Below, piece by piece: positions 35,885 through 44,439 of a DNA stretch of 64,000 nucleotides (position 1 is the stretch's first letter; the number at the start of each line of letters is the position of its first letter). Location: contig NZ_CP109785.1 of assembly GCF_025913575.1 (NCBI RefSeq), forward strand, positions 558,001-622,000, given 5' to 3'. The DNA is from Halocatena marina. GTDB taxonomy: Archaea; Halobacteriota; Halobacteria; Halobacteriales; Haloarculaceae. The notes under the pieces were generated by a model. It was given only the letters and a program-made list of their open reading frames with translations, was not told where the DNA came from and searched no databases. The position numbers and the translations under genes are program-made.

Positions 35885-36364
35885 ATGCGGCTGGTCGGGA
35901 AATTCGCCGGTACTGAAACGACACCGTTGCCTGTATCGAGTGACGAACAGGTGAGCGATTGCTCAGTCGAAAGTGATGGCCACGAGGTCCATGTTGCTCT
36001 CTCCGGAGAGACACATGTCCTAACGACTGAGGAGGCCCGTGAGTTGCGTACTGCGCTCGATGACGCACTCGCTCACACCGAGGTGTTCACCCACACGGTC
36101 TGTGAACACCGATCGGACGGCTCGTACGTCGTCGCCCGTCGTCGAGCAGACTCATCGGGGCATCGGAAGGTGTTCGATTCCTTCATGGTGCTTCGAGAGT
36201 TGTACGATCGGCTTCCGTGTGAGTTCACTGCTGAGGATGTCGGCCGGACAGGGCTGACAGGCGGCCGACGACATATGCTCGTCCGTCATCTCACCGAACA
36301 TCCCGGCTTCGACTGTGCGTTGGTGTGTCGCCAACCGCTCACGGCACGGAAAGGTGATTCCTAA
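35885..36364 (+). CDS. Conserved haloarchaeal hypothetical protein
   Basis: The 159-residue protein has an N-terminal region with HEVHVALSGETHVLTTEEARELRTAL and a C-terminal part with FTAEDVGRTGLTGGRRHMLV, which could be helix-turn-helix-like. It has no membrane segment or signal peptide. It abuts the convergent asparaginase gene without overlap. An upstream ATG at about 35831 is out of frame. Confidence 0.6.
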   Translation: MRLVGKFAGTETTPLPVSSDEQVSDCSVESDGHEVHVALSGETHVLTTEEARELRTALDDALAHTEVFTHTVCEHRSDGSYVVARRRADSSGHRKVFDSFMVLRELYDRLPCEFTAEDVGRTGLTGGRRHMLVRHLTEHPGFDCALVCRQPLTARKGDS

Positions 36365-37309
36365 TCAGGCAATCACCGACTCAGGGTTAACTCCCGCTTC
36401 GAGCGCGAGCAACAGCGCAATTCGTGCTTTCCACGGTGGCAGAGCGTCCGCAAAGACGACACCACGATTCGCAAGCGTTGCTCCGCCACCAGCTGTGCCG
36501 TACACCGGTTCGGTCGCTCCGGTGTGACAGCGCGATGCAACGACTACCGGAATTTGCTCAAGTGCGTCAGAAATAGCCTCTCCGAGCTGTGCAGTCACGT
36601 TTCCGAGTCCGGTCCCCGCGATGACGATGCCGTCGGCGTGTTCGAGTACCTGCTCTATCTGCGTCCCATCGACACCCAGACCGGATGTGATGATTGGTAC
36701 AGTGGCGTCAGTATCGAGGGTCTCTGTACCGAGTGGTGTGTCTGCCGTACCCGGTTCGTGATTCCATCGCACGCCGCTACGAGTAATTGATGCGACCGGG
36801 CCAACTTCAGGCGACGTGAACGTTTCGAGCGCGCTCGTGTGGGCTTTCACAACATCGCGTGCGGCGTGTAACTCGCCGTTGAATGCGAGAAATACGCCAC
36901 GAGAAAGCTGTGTAACCGCCCGAACAGCGTCCCGGAGATTCGCTGGGGCGTCTGAACTCACCTCCTCAGGGCGACGCTGTGCACCAGTAAACACGACTGG
37001 TGGTGCATCGTGCGCGAGTGTGAGGTCGAGCGCGTACGCGGACTCGGCCATTGTATCTGTTCCGTGCGTGATGATGATGCCGTCGACCGAATCAGCAGCC
37101 GGAAGCTGCTCGGCAACCGCAGCAAGCGTCGCAAGATCCATGTCGAACCCCGGACGCTGACTGATCTGATCGGTGCTTACCTCCGTGTTCTCAGTAAGAT
37201 CTGGTACCAGTTCGACTATCGATTCGGTAGAGAGTGAAGGAGTTGCTCCATCCGATCCACCCGTGCTCGCAATTGTTCCGCCAGTTCCGATAATGTGTAT
37301 CCGTGACAT
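36365..37309 (-). CDS. L-asparaginase
   Basis: The 314-residue protein has both threonine motifs of type I/II asparaginases: GTGGTIAST at 8-16, and HGTDTM further on with the second catalytic Thr and Asp. Also typical are VFTGAQR and AGTGLGNV. There is no N-terminal extension of GatD type and no signal peptide, so it is cytoplasmic. It is divergent from the DUF1028 gene with 66 bp between starts. Confidence 0.87.
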   Translation of the reverse strand: MSRIHIIGTGGTIASTGGSDGATPSLSTESIVELVPDLTENTEVSTDQISQRPGFDMDLATLAAVAEQLPAADSVDGIIITHGTDTMAESAYALDLTLAHDAPPVVFTGAQRRPEEVSSDAPANLRDAVRAVTQLSRGVFLAFNGELHAARDVVKAHTSALETFTSPEVGPVASITRSGVRWNHEPGTADTPLGTETLDTDATVPIITSGLGVDGTQIEQVLEHADGIVIAGTGLGNVTAQLGEAISDALEQIPVVVASRCHTGATEPVYGTAGGGATLANRGVVFADALPPWKARIALLLALEAGVNPESVIA

Positions 37310-37375
37310 GTTGTACTGTTCGATGATCAGTGCTTCTCCCTGAATGTTTTTATCGACAGCGGCAATGGAGTGGAT

Positions 37376-38350
37376 ATGTCACCATCCAAATCACAGACAC
37401 ATCGAACGTCGCGGCCAGCGCCGTCGACGTTTTCAATCGTCGCACGCGACCCGGACAGCGACGCTGTCGGTGTTGCCGTGCAATCGAAGTTCGTCAGTGT
37501 CGGAGGTGTTGTCCCCTTCGCTGCTGCTGATGCGGGTGCAATTGCTACACAGAGCTTCGCTAACGTTTCCTATGGTCCGGACGGACTCACAGCGCTCCGA
37601 GAAGGAATCCCTGCAGATCAGGTCGTTGAAACGCTCATCGAAGCGGACGAGGAAGCAGAGAGCCGACAGGTAGGCATCGTCGGACAGGACGGTTCCGTCG
37701 GGACGTTCACCGGTGAGGAGTGTTTCGACTATGCGGGGGATCTGTCTGGAGAGACGTACACTGTTCAGGGAAATATTCTCGAAAATCGGGAAACACTCAC
37801 GGCGATGGCTAAGGCGTACGAGACGATCGATGGTGGTCTGCCCGAACGCCTCATTGGGGCACTCCACGCGGGTAACGAAGCGGGCGGCGACAAGCGCGGT
37901 GAGCAGAGCGCAGCGCTGTACGTCGTCAAATCCGAGGGGGGCTATGACGGGAAAAACGACCGCTGGATCGACGTTCGTGTCGACGATCACGACCATCCGA
38001 TCGACGAACTCGAACGGATCTTCAAACTGTACGACATCACGCTGCTCGAACGCGTTGAACCAGACGAGACACAGGAGCTGTGTGGCGCAGTTGCCAAAGC
38101 GGTGCTCACGACGCTTGCCGATATTGGTCTCTACGACGGCGAGCCAAGCGGAGCGTTCGGCGACGACGCCCGAGCCGCTCTCAAACAGTTTCAGGGGATG
38201 AACAATTTCGAAAATCACGATCTCGCGCTCCTCGAAGACGCCCTCGCACGCGGTTGGTCGGAGAGCGACCAGACGGAACCAGCAGTCGAAGGCGAAGCTC
38301 GACTCATCGACGCCATCTGGAACGGGATGTCGGACCGAGAACGCCTGTAA
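37376..38350 (+). CDS. DUF1028 Ntn-hydrolase-like protein with C-terminal peptidoglycan-binding-like domain
   Basis: The ATG at 37376 gives 324 residues; a GTG 6 bp upstream also fits. Residues about 18-225 are DUF1028 (TFSIVARDP, GVAVQSKFVSVG, GIVGQDGSVGTFTG). The C-terminal 75 residues contain LADIGLYDGEPSGAFGDDARAALKQF, a putative peptidoglycan-binding-type domain often fused to DUF1028. The presumed N-terminal nucleophile would be the Thr or Ser of STFSI after processing. Its role in an archaeon without peptidoglycan is unexplained. Confidence 0.85.
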   Translation: MSPSKSQTHRTSRPAPSTFSIVARDPDSDAVGVAVQSKFVSVGGVVPFAAADAGAIATQSFANVSYGPDGLTALREGIPADQVVETLIEADEEAESRQVGIVGQDGSVGTFTGEECFDYAGDLSGETYTVQGNILENRETLTAMAKAYETIDGGLPERLIGALHAGNEAGGDKRGEQSAALYVVKSEGGYDGKNDRWIDVRVDDHDHPIDELERIFKLYDITLLERVEPDETQELCGAVAKAVLTTLADIGLYDGEPSGAFGDDARAALKQFQGMNNFENHDLALLEDALARGWSESDQTEPAVEGEARLIDAIWNGMSDRERL

Positions 38351-38436
38351 TCCGTTGGACGAATCGAGGATGGGCGAGAACTCCATTCTTGACGGGAGTC
38401 CACAGGTTTTTGCCTCGGGCGGCAGTTTATTCGGCT

Positions 38437-38583
38437 ATGCGAAGCGAGGATGAGATCCGAGAACAATACGAGTTTCTCAAGGAAGAACTCGAAGACGAGG
38501 AGATGCGTCACGAAGGTGTTCGACAGATGTTCACGTACTATCGTCGTGCACTCGGATGGGTCCTCGAAGAGGAACACATCTAG
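38437..38583 (+). CDS. Small acidic helical protein
   Basis: The 48-residue protein opens MRSEDEIREQYEFLKEELEDEEM and ends LGWVLEEEHI. It is strongly helical and acidic. The tidy start, haloarchaeal codon use and position shortly after DUF1028 support a real gene. Function unknown. Confidence 0.6.
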   Translation: MRSEDEIREQYEFLKEELEDEEMRHEGVRQMFTYYRRALGWVLEEEHI

Positions 38584-38642
38584 TAATCAATAACAAACCT
38601 TCTACGACCCGGTAACTTTATACTGGTGAAGCCATTTGGTGG

Positions 38643-38745
38643 AAGTGACGCTTCGCTTGGAGGGCCGAAGCGTCAGCGGGGACCAATTCAGGGCGGCATG
38701 CCTGGCCGGGTGTTTTCACCCCGGCTGGGCTGCTTTCCTTTCTAC
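38643..38745 (+). ncRNA. Candidate small structured RNA
   Basis: A TATA-like TTTATACT at 38617-38624 is followed about 25 bp later by a 10-bp perfect stem (TGACGCTTCG 38646-38655 with CGAAGCGTCA 38666-38675). A second GC-rich stem follows (38704-38726, one bulged C). A pyrimidine-rich stretch (GCTTTCCTTTCT) around 38732-38743 could terminate it. The GC content is higher than in the flanks. It matches no RNA family I can recognise (not tRNA, SRP, RNase P or a known riboswitch). Confidence 0.45.
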
Positions 38746-39235
38746 AGCAATTGAACACAGAGTCGCAATACTGTCTGTTTTACTAGCTGAATCTGATCGC
38801 AATCTGTTGGTTTCCATCTCACGATCGAAACGTGGTGATGCCTCTCCAAGTGCATCGTCAACGAATCAAATGTCCTACGAACTCTCTCAGCGATGGCTAC
38901 TCATTGCTCGTCAGTTGGATGGGTGAGGAGGTTACTCTCTGTCAGTCGGCGAAACACAGCCAAATGGGGATCATCTGACCCAATTTTTCACCGATTGGTA
39001 TTTGGTGACAAACTAGGTTTTCTCCGTGTCCTTCCTTCGTCACATCAGTGTATAAATTAGTCGGAAGATTGGTACACACAAAACAAACGATATCTCCAAT
39101 AACGACTGAATTATAACCCTTAGTTGATTGTCATGCGGTGAGTGACCGACTGTGTGGGAAAGACGGTCGACTTGGGCAACGGATCGACCGACACTCTTAT
39201 GCTACCGAATCGGTAATATCCAGAAGTAAACAGTC
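38746..39235. other. Intergenic region without recognised features
   Basis: About 490 bp. A 96-codon frame from 38636 crosses the structured RNA and looks like a by-product. Nothing else is recognisable. The region just before 39236 should contain the promoter for the PadR gene. Confidence 0.45.
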
Positions 39236-39523
39236 ATGCACGATTTGACCGGTTTCCAGAGAGACTTACTGTACGTTATTGCTGGTAGTGAAGAACCACA
39301 CGGCCTTGCAATCAAGGACGAACTCGAAGATTATTATGAAAAAGAGATTCATCACGGCCGTCTCTACCCCAATCTCGATACGCTCGTAGAGAAAGGATTA
39401 GTCGAGAAAGGTCAACGCGACCGGCGAACGAACTACTATACCCTCACTCGTCGCGGGCAGCGCGAAATCGACGCTCGCAACGAATGGGAGGCGCAGTACG
39501 TCGAAATCGGCATCGAAGCGTAA
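39236..39523 (+). CDS. PadR-family transcriptional regulator
   Basis: The 95-residue protein is a PadR winged helix: LTGFQRDLLYVIAGSEEPHGLAIK, then GRLYPNLDTLVEKGLVEKG and RRTNYYTLTRRG. It lacks the longer C-terminal dimerisation helix of bacterial PadR-s1 members, as is usual for short archaeal ones. The target is unknown and there is no adjacent transporter. The interval 39524-39772 has nothing recognisable. Confidence 0.88.
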   Translation: MHDLTGFQRDLLYVIAGSEEPHGLAIKDELEDYYEKEIHHGRLYPNLDTLVEKGLVEKGQRDRRTNYYTLTRRGQREIDARNEWEAQYVEIGIEA

Positions 39524-39772
39524 CGTAACGTCGTTCGTTCGGCTGCTTTAGAACGCAGTACACACACGACAGCAGTACCGTATCGACGGCGGATTCCGCA
39601 GTGGGGGTATCGAGTTTGAGTTATACGTCTGACTTTTCGTATTTTCGGACAGTGCGCTGCCTCAATCCTCACGAATCGAAGGGTATCTTCACAAATCAGA
39701 TCGTGTATCGTATCGTACAGTGGAGGGATTCGGTTACCAATCGACGGTCTTGAGCAAGCGAACTAGATGGGC

Positions 39773-41134
39773 TTACTCTTCGGTCTCGTCGCCGTGTGAG
39801 GCGTTGACCTGATCGATATCAGCGCGTCGTCGGACGTTGACCTGATAATGTTGGAGGATATCACGGCCGAGAAGGAGCGGGTAATCCATGTGACTCCGAT
39901 CTTCGACGCTCGCGGTGACCGTGTGCTGTCGGCCACCGATCCCGATGACGAGGTCGACAACTGGCCGGGCTTTTCCTCCTTTCACGCTTCCCGACTTGAC
40001 ACGCGTCATGCTTTTGATGGGGCCTGCACCGATCTCGGCAGCGAGCGACGTATCGATGCTCGATCTGGTAGCGCCTGTATCAGATTTTGCGAGCGAAGAG
40101 GTTGATCCACTCGTACCGCTAACGACGACTTCCTCGATGTAGCCGATGAGTGGTACTTCTTCGGGAGTCGTTCGTGCAGTGGATGGCATACACGATGGCG
40201 TCGAATCATCGAGCGTCGTTGCCAGTTCGTGCACGCGCTCTTCCTCGACAGTACCGCCGACGTGCTCGATGGCTTTCTGTGCAATGTACGGCCCGGGGTT
40301 TCGACCAGTCGCACGATACAGTCCTTTGAATCCAGCAGTCGGATTAACTTCGAGCACGTACCAGCCATCGTAGCCCTCTACGAGGTCGATTCCAGCGTAA
40401 TCGAGACCCATGACCTCTGATGTATAGAGCGCTGTCTCGGCGGCTTCTTCGGGTAATTCTTCAGTCGCGTCCTGTACCTCGCCACCGAGTGCGACGTTCG
40501 TTCGCCAGTCACCATCCGGCGCGTACCGTCGCATCGCACCGATGATCTCTTCACCGACAATGTAAACGCGTAGATCCCGGTGCCGTTCGCCGTCGCGCTC
40601 GATGAGATCCTGAAGGAACGCTTGTCGATTCCCGACGCGTGGATTGACTGGTTCGGTGAGCTTGACCTTCCATGTACCACCACCGTGGGTACCGATAGCT
40701 GTCTTGTAGACGCCAATATCGCCAAAACGCTCGCGCCCCTCGTTGAGCCGTTCGTTCGAGAGTGCAAGGAGCGCGTCGGGAACTGGAATGTTCCAGTCAG
40801 CGAGCGTCACCGCAGTAGCAAACTTGTGTATCGACGTTTGGACGGACTTTGGCCGATTGAGCATCGGTCGAATGTGATCAAACGTCGCAGCCAACCCCAT
40901 TCCTTCGGCTGGCTCCTCGCTGTTCGAAAGCAACAGCCGATTAGCGATGATGTCTACCTCGGGATCGAGGGTGACCTCACCATCCTCGATGGAAACTGAC
41001 GTATTTTCGCGTCGTAACCAAACTGGCTGATGACCGAGATCCTCGACCGCATTTAAAATTACCTTCGTCTCCTTGCTGTTGTGGAGCGCGAGCACACCAA
41101 CCCGAACTTGTTTCGAATCCTCCGAAACAGACAT
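39773..41134 (-). CDS. RimK-like ATP-grasp ligase fused to a RimK-associated aspartyl protease domain
   Basis: The ATG at 41134 (MSVSED) gives 453 residues. Residues 1 to about 300 are an ATP-grasp domain (VYKTAIGTHGGGTWK, YAGIDLVEGYDGWYVLEVNPTAGFKGL) as in RimK, which adds amino acids to protein C-termini. The last 135 residues carry AKSDTGATRSSIDT and LLGRDILQHY, the pfam05618 retropepsin-like protease. One protein thus contains both a ligase and a protease. It is divergent from the AstE/AspA-like gene at 41361, the usual partner of RimK in bacteria. Confidence 0.87.
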   Translation of the reverse strand: MSVSEDSKQVRVGVLALHNSKETKVILNAVEDLGHQPVWLRRENTSVSIEDGEVTLDPEVDIIANRLLLSNSEEPAEGMGLAATFDHIRPMLNRPKSVQTSIHKFATAVTLADWNIPVPDALLALSNERLNEGRERFGDIGVYKTAIGTHGGGTWKVKLTEPVNPRVGNRQAFLQDLIERDGERHRDLRVYIVGEEIIGAMRRYAPDGDWRTNVALGGEVQDATEELPEEAAETALYTSEVMGLDYAGIDLVEGYDGWYVLEVNPTAGFKGLYRATGRNPGPYIAQKAIEHVGGTVEEERVHELATTLDDSTPSCMPSTARTTPEEVPLIGYIEEVVVSGTSGSTSSLAKSDTGATRSSIDTSLAAEIGAGPIKSMTRVKSGSVKGGKARPVVDLVIGIGGRQHTVTASVEDRSHMDYPLLLGRDILQHYQVNVRRRADIDQVNASHGDETEE

Positions 41135-41360
41135 GTACGCAAACCTGTGTGTGGGACCGTTCAAAGAGTTGCCGATTCAGAAACTACTCATGGGCAGATA
41201 GATAGCTCAGCAAAGAGGATATTTCTAATTAAGTTACTATGTGACATGTATGATTGTGGGTAGAATGGGACAGTTGTTCACGAATTGATTCACTATCGTG
41301 TCGATTGGTGATGTCGACTCAGTTAAGATGTTTTATTACCGGTCGCCGTCGTGTGTCGTC

Positions 41361-42395
41361 ATGGCCGAGGGAGACGATGACGATGCGTTCACCTTTCAGG
41401 GTGGGGCTGTCAGGCCGGGAGAGACCCAGAACTTCCGGTATACGGTCAGTGAGACGTATCTCGGCGACCCGGTTCGGATTCCAGTCACGATCATCAACGG
41501 CGAGCGGCCGGGACCGGTCGTGTTCTTGAGCGCGGCTGCGCACGGTGATGAGCTGAACGGGATCGAAGTCGTGCGCGAGGTCGCGTATACGGGGATGGGA
41601 GATCACGCTGATCTCGCGGGGACGCTCGTCTGCCTCCCCGTGTTGAACGTTCCTGCGTTCATTGCCCAACAGCGGTATCTTCCGATCTACGACCGCGATC
41701 TGAATCGATCGTTTCCGGGCAGTGAAACGAGCACTGGTTCAAAGCGCATGGCCTACCGCATCTTCCACAACTTCATCGAGCCGTGTGATTACGGTCTCGA
41801 CTTTCACACCTCGACGAGAGGTCGGACGAACATGGTTCACGTCCGGGCGAACACAGAGCGTGAGTCCGTCTCGCGGCTCGCAAACGCCTTCTCGACGAAC
41901 GTTATCATCTCGAGCGAGGGTCCGGAAGGCACCCTCCGGCGCGAGGCCACGGAAGCGGGAACGCCGACAATCACCATTGAGATGGGTGAAGCACACCGCT
42001 TTCAGCGGTCCCTCATCGATCGAGCGCTTGAGGGCGTAAAGAGCGTCCTCGCGGAGTTCAGCATTCGCACGATGGAGAAAGTTCGCTGGCCCGGCTGGCG
42101 GACGGTCATCGAAACAAGTAACGATAAGACGTGGCTTCGTGCCGACGCTGGTGGGTTGGTCGATATGCACTACGATCGCGGCTCGCTCGTCTACGAAAAC
42201 GACACCATCTGTACGATTGCAGATCCGTTCCACGTCGAGACCGAGGAAGTCACTGCGCCGTTTACTGGTCTCCTCGTCGGCGTGCTCGAAAATCCGCTCG
42301 TCTATCCGGGGAATCCTATCTGCCACCTCGTGAAACTCAATGATCGTACTCGACGAGCAATCGAACTCGAACAAGCCAAAAACGGACGATCCTAA
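41361..42395 (+). CDS. Succinylglutamate desuccinylase/aspartoacylase (AstE/AspA) family protein
   Basis: The ATG at 41361 (MAEGDDDD) gives 344 residues. Zinc ligands are His and Glu in AAAHGDELNG and His in DFHTSTRG; TITIEMGEA carries the catalytic Glu. A C-terminal lipoyl-like beta domain (GGLVDMHYDRGSLVYENDT) is typical of this subgroup. It removes N-acyl groups or hydrolyses an amide. Together with the RimK-like gene it may form a modification/de-modification pair. Confidence 0.87.
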   Translation: MAEGDDDDAFTFQGGAVRPGETQNFRYTVSETYLGDPVRIPVTIINGERPGPVVFLSAAAHGDELNGIEVVREVAYTGMGDHADLAGTLVCLPVLNVPAFIAQQRYLPIYDRDLNRSFPGSETSTGSKRMAYRIFHNFIEPCDYGLDFHTSTRGRTNMVHVRANTERESVSRLANAFSTNVIISSEGPEGTLRREATEAGTPTITIEMGEAHRFQRSLIDRALEGVKSVLAEFSIRTMEKVRWPGWRTVIETSNDKTWLRADAGGLVDMHYDRGSLVYENDTICTIADPFHVETEEVTAPFTGLLVGVLENPLVYPGNPICHLVKLNDRTRRAIELEQAKNGRS

Positions 42396-42426
42396 CCTCG
42401 TCTTCGCTGAGATGCGTTCGGTTGCT

Positions 42427-42546
42427 TCATTCTCGATCTAATCGGTACGCGTCATTCGATCGTAGATCACGTTCTTTTGCAAGCGTTCTGAAATAACGAT
42501 GCTCTTCGTTCGAGAGTGCTGTTTGAACGTGCTTGGAATTGCTCAT
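42427..42546 (-). CDS. Possible short ribbon-helix-helix/antitoxin-like remnant
   Basis: The 39-residue frame from 42546 reads MSNSKHVQTALSNEEHRYF and RTLAKERDLRSNDAYR. This resembles the start of CopG-like ribbon-helix-helix proteins (T-x-L-S-x-E-E-x-x-x-F-x-x-L-A). It then stops early, where related proteins continue by 10-20 residues. It may be a truncated antitoxin or a chance frame. Confidence 0.35.
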   Translation of the reverse strand: MSNSKHVQTALSNEEHRYFRTLAKERDLRSNDAYRLDRE

Positions 42547-42752
42547 CGGAGCATTCACCCACTCATCTATTGAGTCCGTGGCTGAGATCGTTCCACGGAT
42601 GGGGAACGTACATGATTCAGATAAATCATTGGTTGTGGACGAGATTTTATCATTGATTCTACTTGCATTTTTCTTGTGACCAGCAAACCGTTCGAGTCGG
42701 CGTCTACAGTTCACAAACTACTATATTGGCGGGTTCAAATCCGAAGGTACAC

Positions 42753-43142
42753 ATGAGTCAGTCGTACGATCGGGGACTCGTTGAGGACTTCGGCCGTTGG
42801 GCGGAGTTCTCTGCCGGAATGTGGGCGTGGGTGTTCCACAAGTTCACCGGCTGGGTTCTCATCGGCTATCTGTTCACCCACATCGCTGTTCTTAGCACCG
42901 CTATCGAAGGTCCAGCCCTTTACACCAACACGCTTCAAGGACTTGAGGCACTTGCCATCGTCCGGTTTATGGAGGTTGGACTGCTCGCAGTCGCCGTCTT
43001 CCACATCCTCAATGGTATCCGTTTACTGTTCGTCGATCTGGGTGTCGGGCTGGATGCGCAAGACAAAAGCTTCTATGCGTCGCTAGTACTCACAGGAGCG
43101 ATTACCGTCGCAAGCGTGCCAACATTCCTCGCGGGGTTATAA
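42753..43142 (+). CDS. sdhC: Succinate dehydrogenase cytochrome b subunit SdhC
   Basis: The ATG at 42753 gives 129 residues with three membrane helices. Histidines in [19 protein letters not shown] and [13 protein letters not shown] are candidate heme or quinone ligands. It is the first gene of sdhCDBA and is followed by sdhD after 2 bp. The complex oxidises succinate to fumarate and passes electrons to the quinone pool. Confidence 0.9.
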   Translation: MSQSYDRGLVEDFGRWAEFSAGMWAWVFHKFTGWVLIGYLFTHIAVLSTAIEGPALYTNTLQGLEALAIVRFMEVGLLAVAVFHILNGIRLLFVDLGVGLDAQDKSFYASLVLTGAITVASVPTFLAGL

Positions 43143-43144
43143 CA

Positions 43145-43516
43145 ATGGCAGAATACTACACATCGTTCTCTCGGGACGACACACGCTGGCTACTCCAACG
43201 AGTGACAGCGGTATTTCTCATCGGTGTGCTCGCATTCCACTTCATGTTGTTGCACTTCGTGCATCACGCTGCCGAGATTGAGTTTGCGGGGACACAGGCC
43301 CGTATGAGTCAACCGGGATATTTCGTAACAATGGTCTCGTTCCTCATTGCCGCAACGTTCCATGGCGTCAACGGCGTCTACAACGCCCTCGTGAATCAGG
43401 GACTTGAGGGAACACCACGAGCAGTCATCAAGTACGGTCTCATCATCACGGGGCTCCTCCTCGTTATCCAGGGAATCCGTGTCGCAACCGTGATGGCCGG
43501 TGTCACTATCAGTTGA
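43145..43516 (+). CDS. sdhD: Succinate dehydrogenase membrane anchor subunit SdhD
   Basis: The 123-residue protein has three membrane helices. It carries the motif LLQRVTAVFLIGVLAFHFMLLHFVHH, with histidines suitable for heme binding, and FHGVNGVYNAL in the second segment. It is tightly packed between sdhC and sdhB (2 bp on each side), so it is operonic. Confidence 0.9.
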   Translation: MAEYYTSFSRDDTRWLLQRVTAVFLIGVLAFHFMLLHFVHHAAEIEFAGTQARMSQPGYFVTMVSFLIAATFHGVNGVYNALVNQGLEGTPRAVIKYGLIITGLLLVIQGIRVATVMAGVTIS

Positions 43517-43518
43517 TC

Positions 43519-44400
43519 ATGAGTACACACGTTCCAGAATCCGAGTCCGAATCCGAAACGGGAGCACCGGAACAAACAGAAGAACAGATACCAGCTGCTC
43601 AGCAGCGACGACTCGCGAAAAAGCAAGAGCGGAGCGATCAGCGCGAACAACGAGCCGAGTCGGAATCCGAGACAGACGAGCAGACGGTTCATCTCAAAGT
43701 CTTTCGCTACGATCCAGAAGTCGAAAGCAAAAGCAGACCACGATTTGATGACTTTCATATCCCGTTCAAGAAGGGTATGACAGTTCTCGACGCGCTCATC
43801 TACTCGCGCGATCACTACGACTCATCGCTTACGTTCCGCCATTCCTGCCGACAGGCGATCTGTGGGTCCGACGCACTGTTCATCAATGGTGCCCAGCGCC
43901 TCGGTTGTCAAACGCAGGTTTCTGATCTCGACGATCCAGTGCGCATTGAACCGCTACCGCATCAGGAAGTCGTGAAGGATCTCGTCGTCGATATGGAACA
44001 CTTCTACGAGCAGATGGACGCGGTCGATCCGTATTTCCGCGACGAAGACGTTCCGTCGGGACTCGAAGAACAGAACCAGACGCGTGAAAACAGAGAGAAA
44101 ATCAAGATGAGTACGCGCTGTATCTGGTGTGGCGCGTGCACATCCTCGTGTAACATCGCGGCTGGCGGAAACTATCTCGGGCCGGCGGCGATCAACAAAG
44201 CCTACCGGTTTGCGATGGACGACCGCGAAAGCGATGCATTACAACAAGAGCGCTTTGAAACCATCGAGCAGGAAAATGGCGTGTGGCGGTGCCAGACACA
44301 GTTCTCCTGCACGAACGTTTGTCCAAAGGATATCCCTCTCACAGAGCACATACAGGAATTGAAACGAGAGGCAGTGAAAAGCAACCTCAAATTCTGGTGA
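43519..44400 (+). CDS. sdhB: Succinate dehydrogenase iron-sulfur subunit SdhB
   Basis: The ATG at 43519 gives 293 residues. An unusual N-terminal tail of about 55 residues is rich in Glu, Ser and Gln and precedes the normal start of the fold (TVHLKVFRYDPE). The 2Fe-2S motif is SCRQAICGSDALFINGAQRLGC, in which one ligand position is Asp, as in E. coli. The 4Fe-4S and 3Fe-4S motifs are CIWCGACTSSC and CTNVCPKDI. Confidence 0.92.
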   Translation: MSTHVPESESESETGAPEQTEEQIPAAQQRRLAKKQERSDQREQRAESESETDEQTVHLKVFRYDPEVESKSRPRFDDFHIPFKKGMTVLDALIYSRDHYDSSLTFRHSCRQAICGSDALFINGAQRLGCQTQVSDLDDPVRIEPLPHQEVVKDLVVDMEHFYEQMDAVDPYFRDEDVPSGLEEQNQTRENREKIKMSTRCIWCGACTSSCNIAAGGNYLGPAAINKAYRFAMDDRESDALQQERFETIEQENGVWRCQTQFSCTNVCPKDIPLTEHIQELKREAVKSNLKFW

Positions 44401-44439
44401 ATCGGACGAATACGAACCCAAAACGAACAACAACACATT

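Noticed and set aside
38636..38926. 96-codon frame over the structured RNA region
   Set aside because: No family features, and it spans both stems of the candidate RNA and low-information sequence.
42721..42745. tRNA T-arm-like sequence (GGGTTCAAATCC) upstream of sdhC
   Set aside because: No acceptor, D or anticodon arm flanks it and the stem does not pair; it lies in the sdhC promoter/leader.
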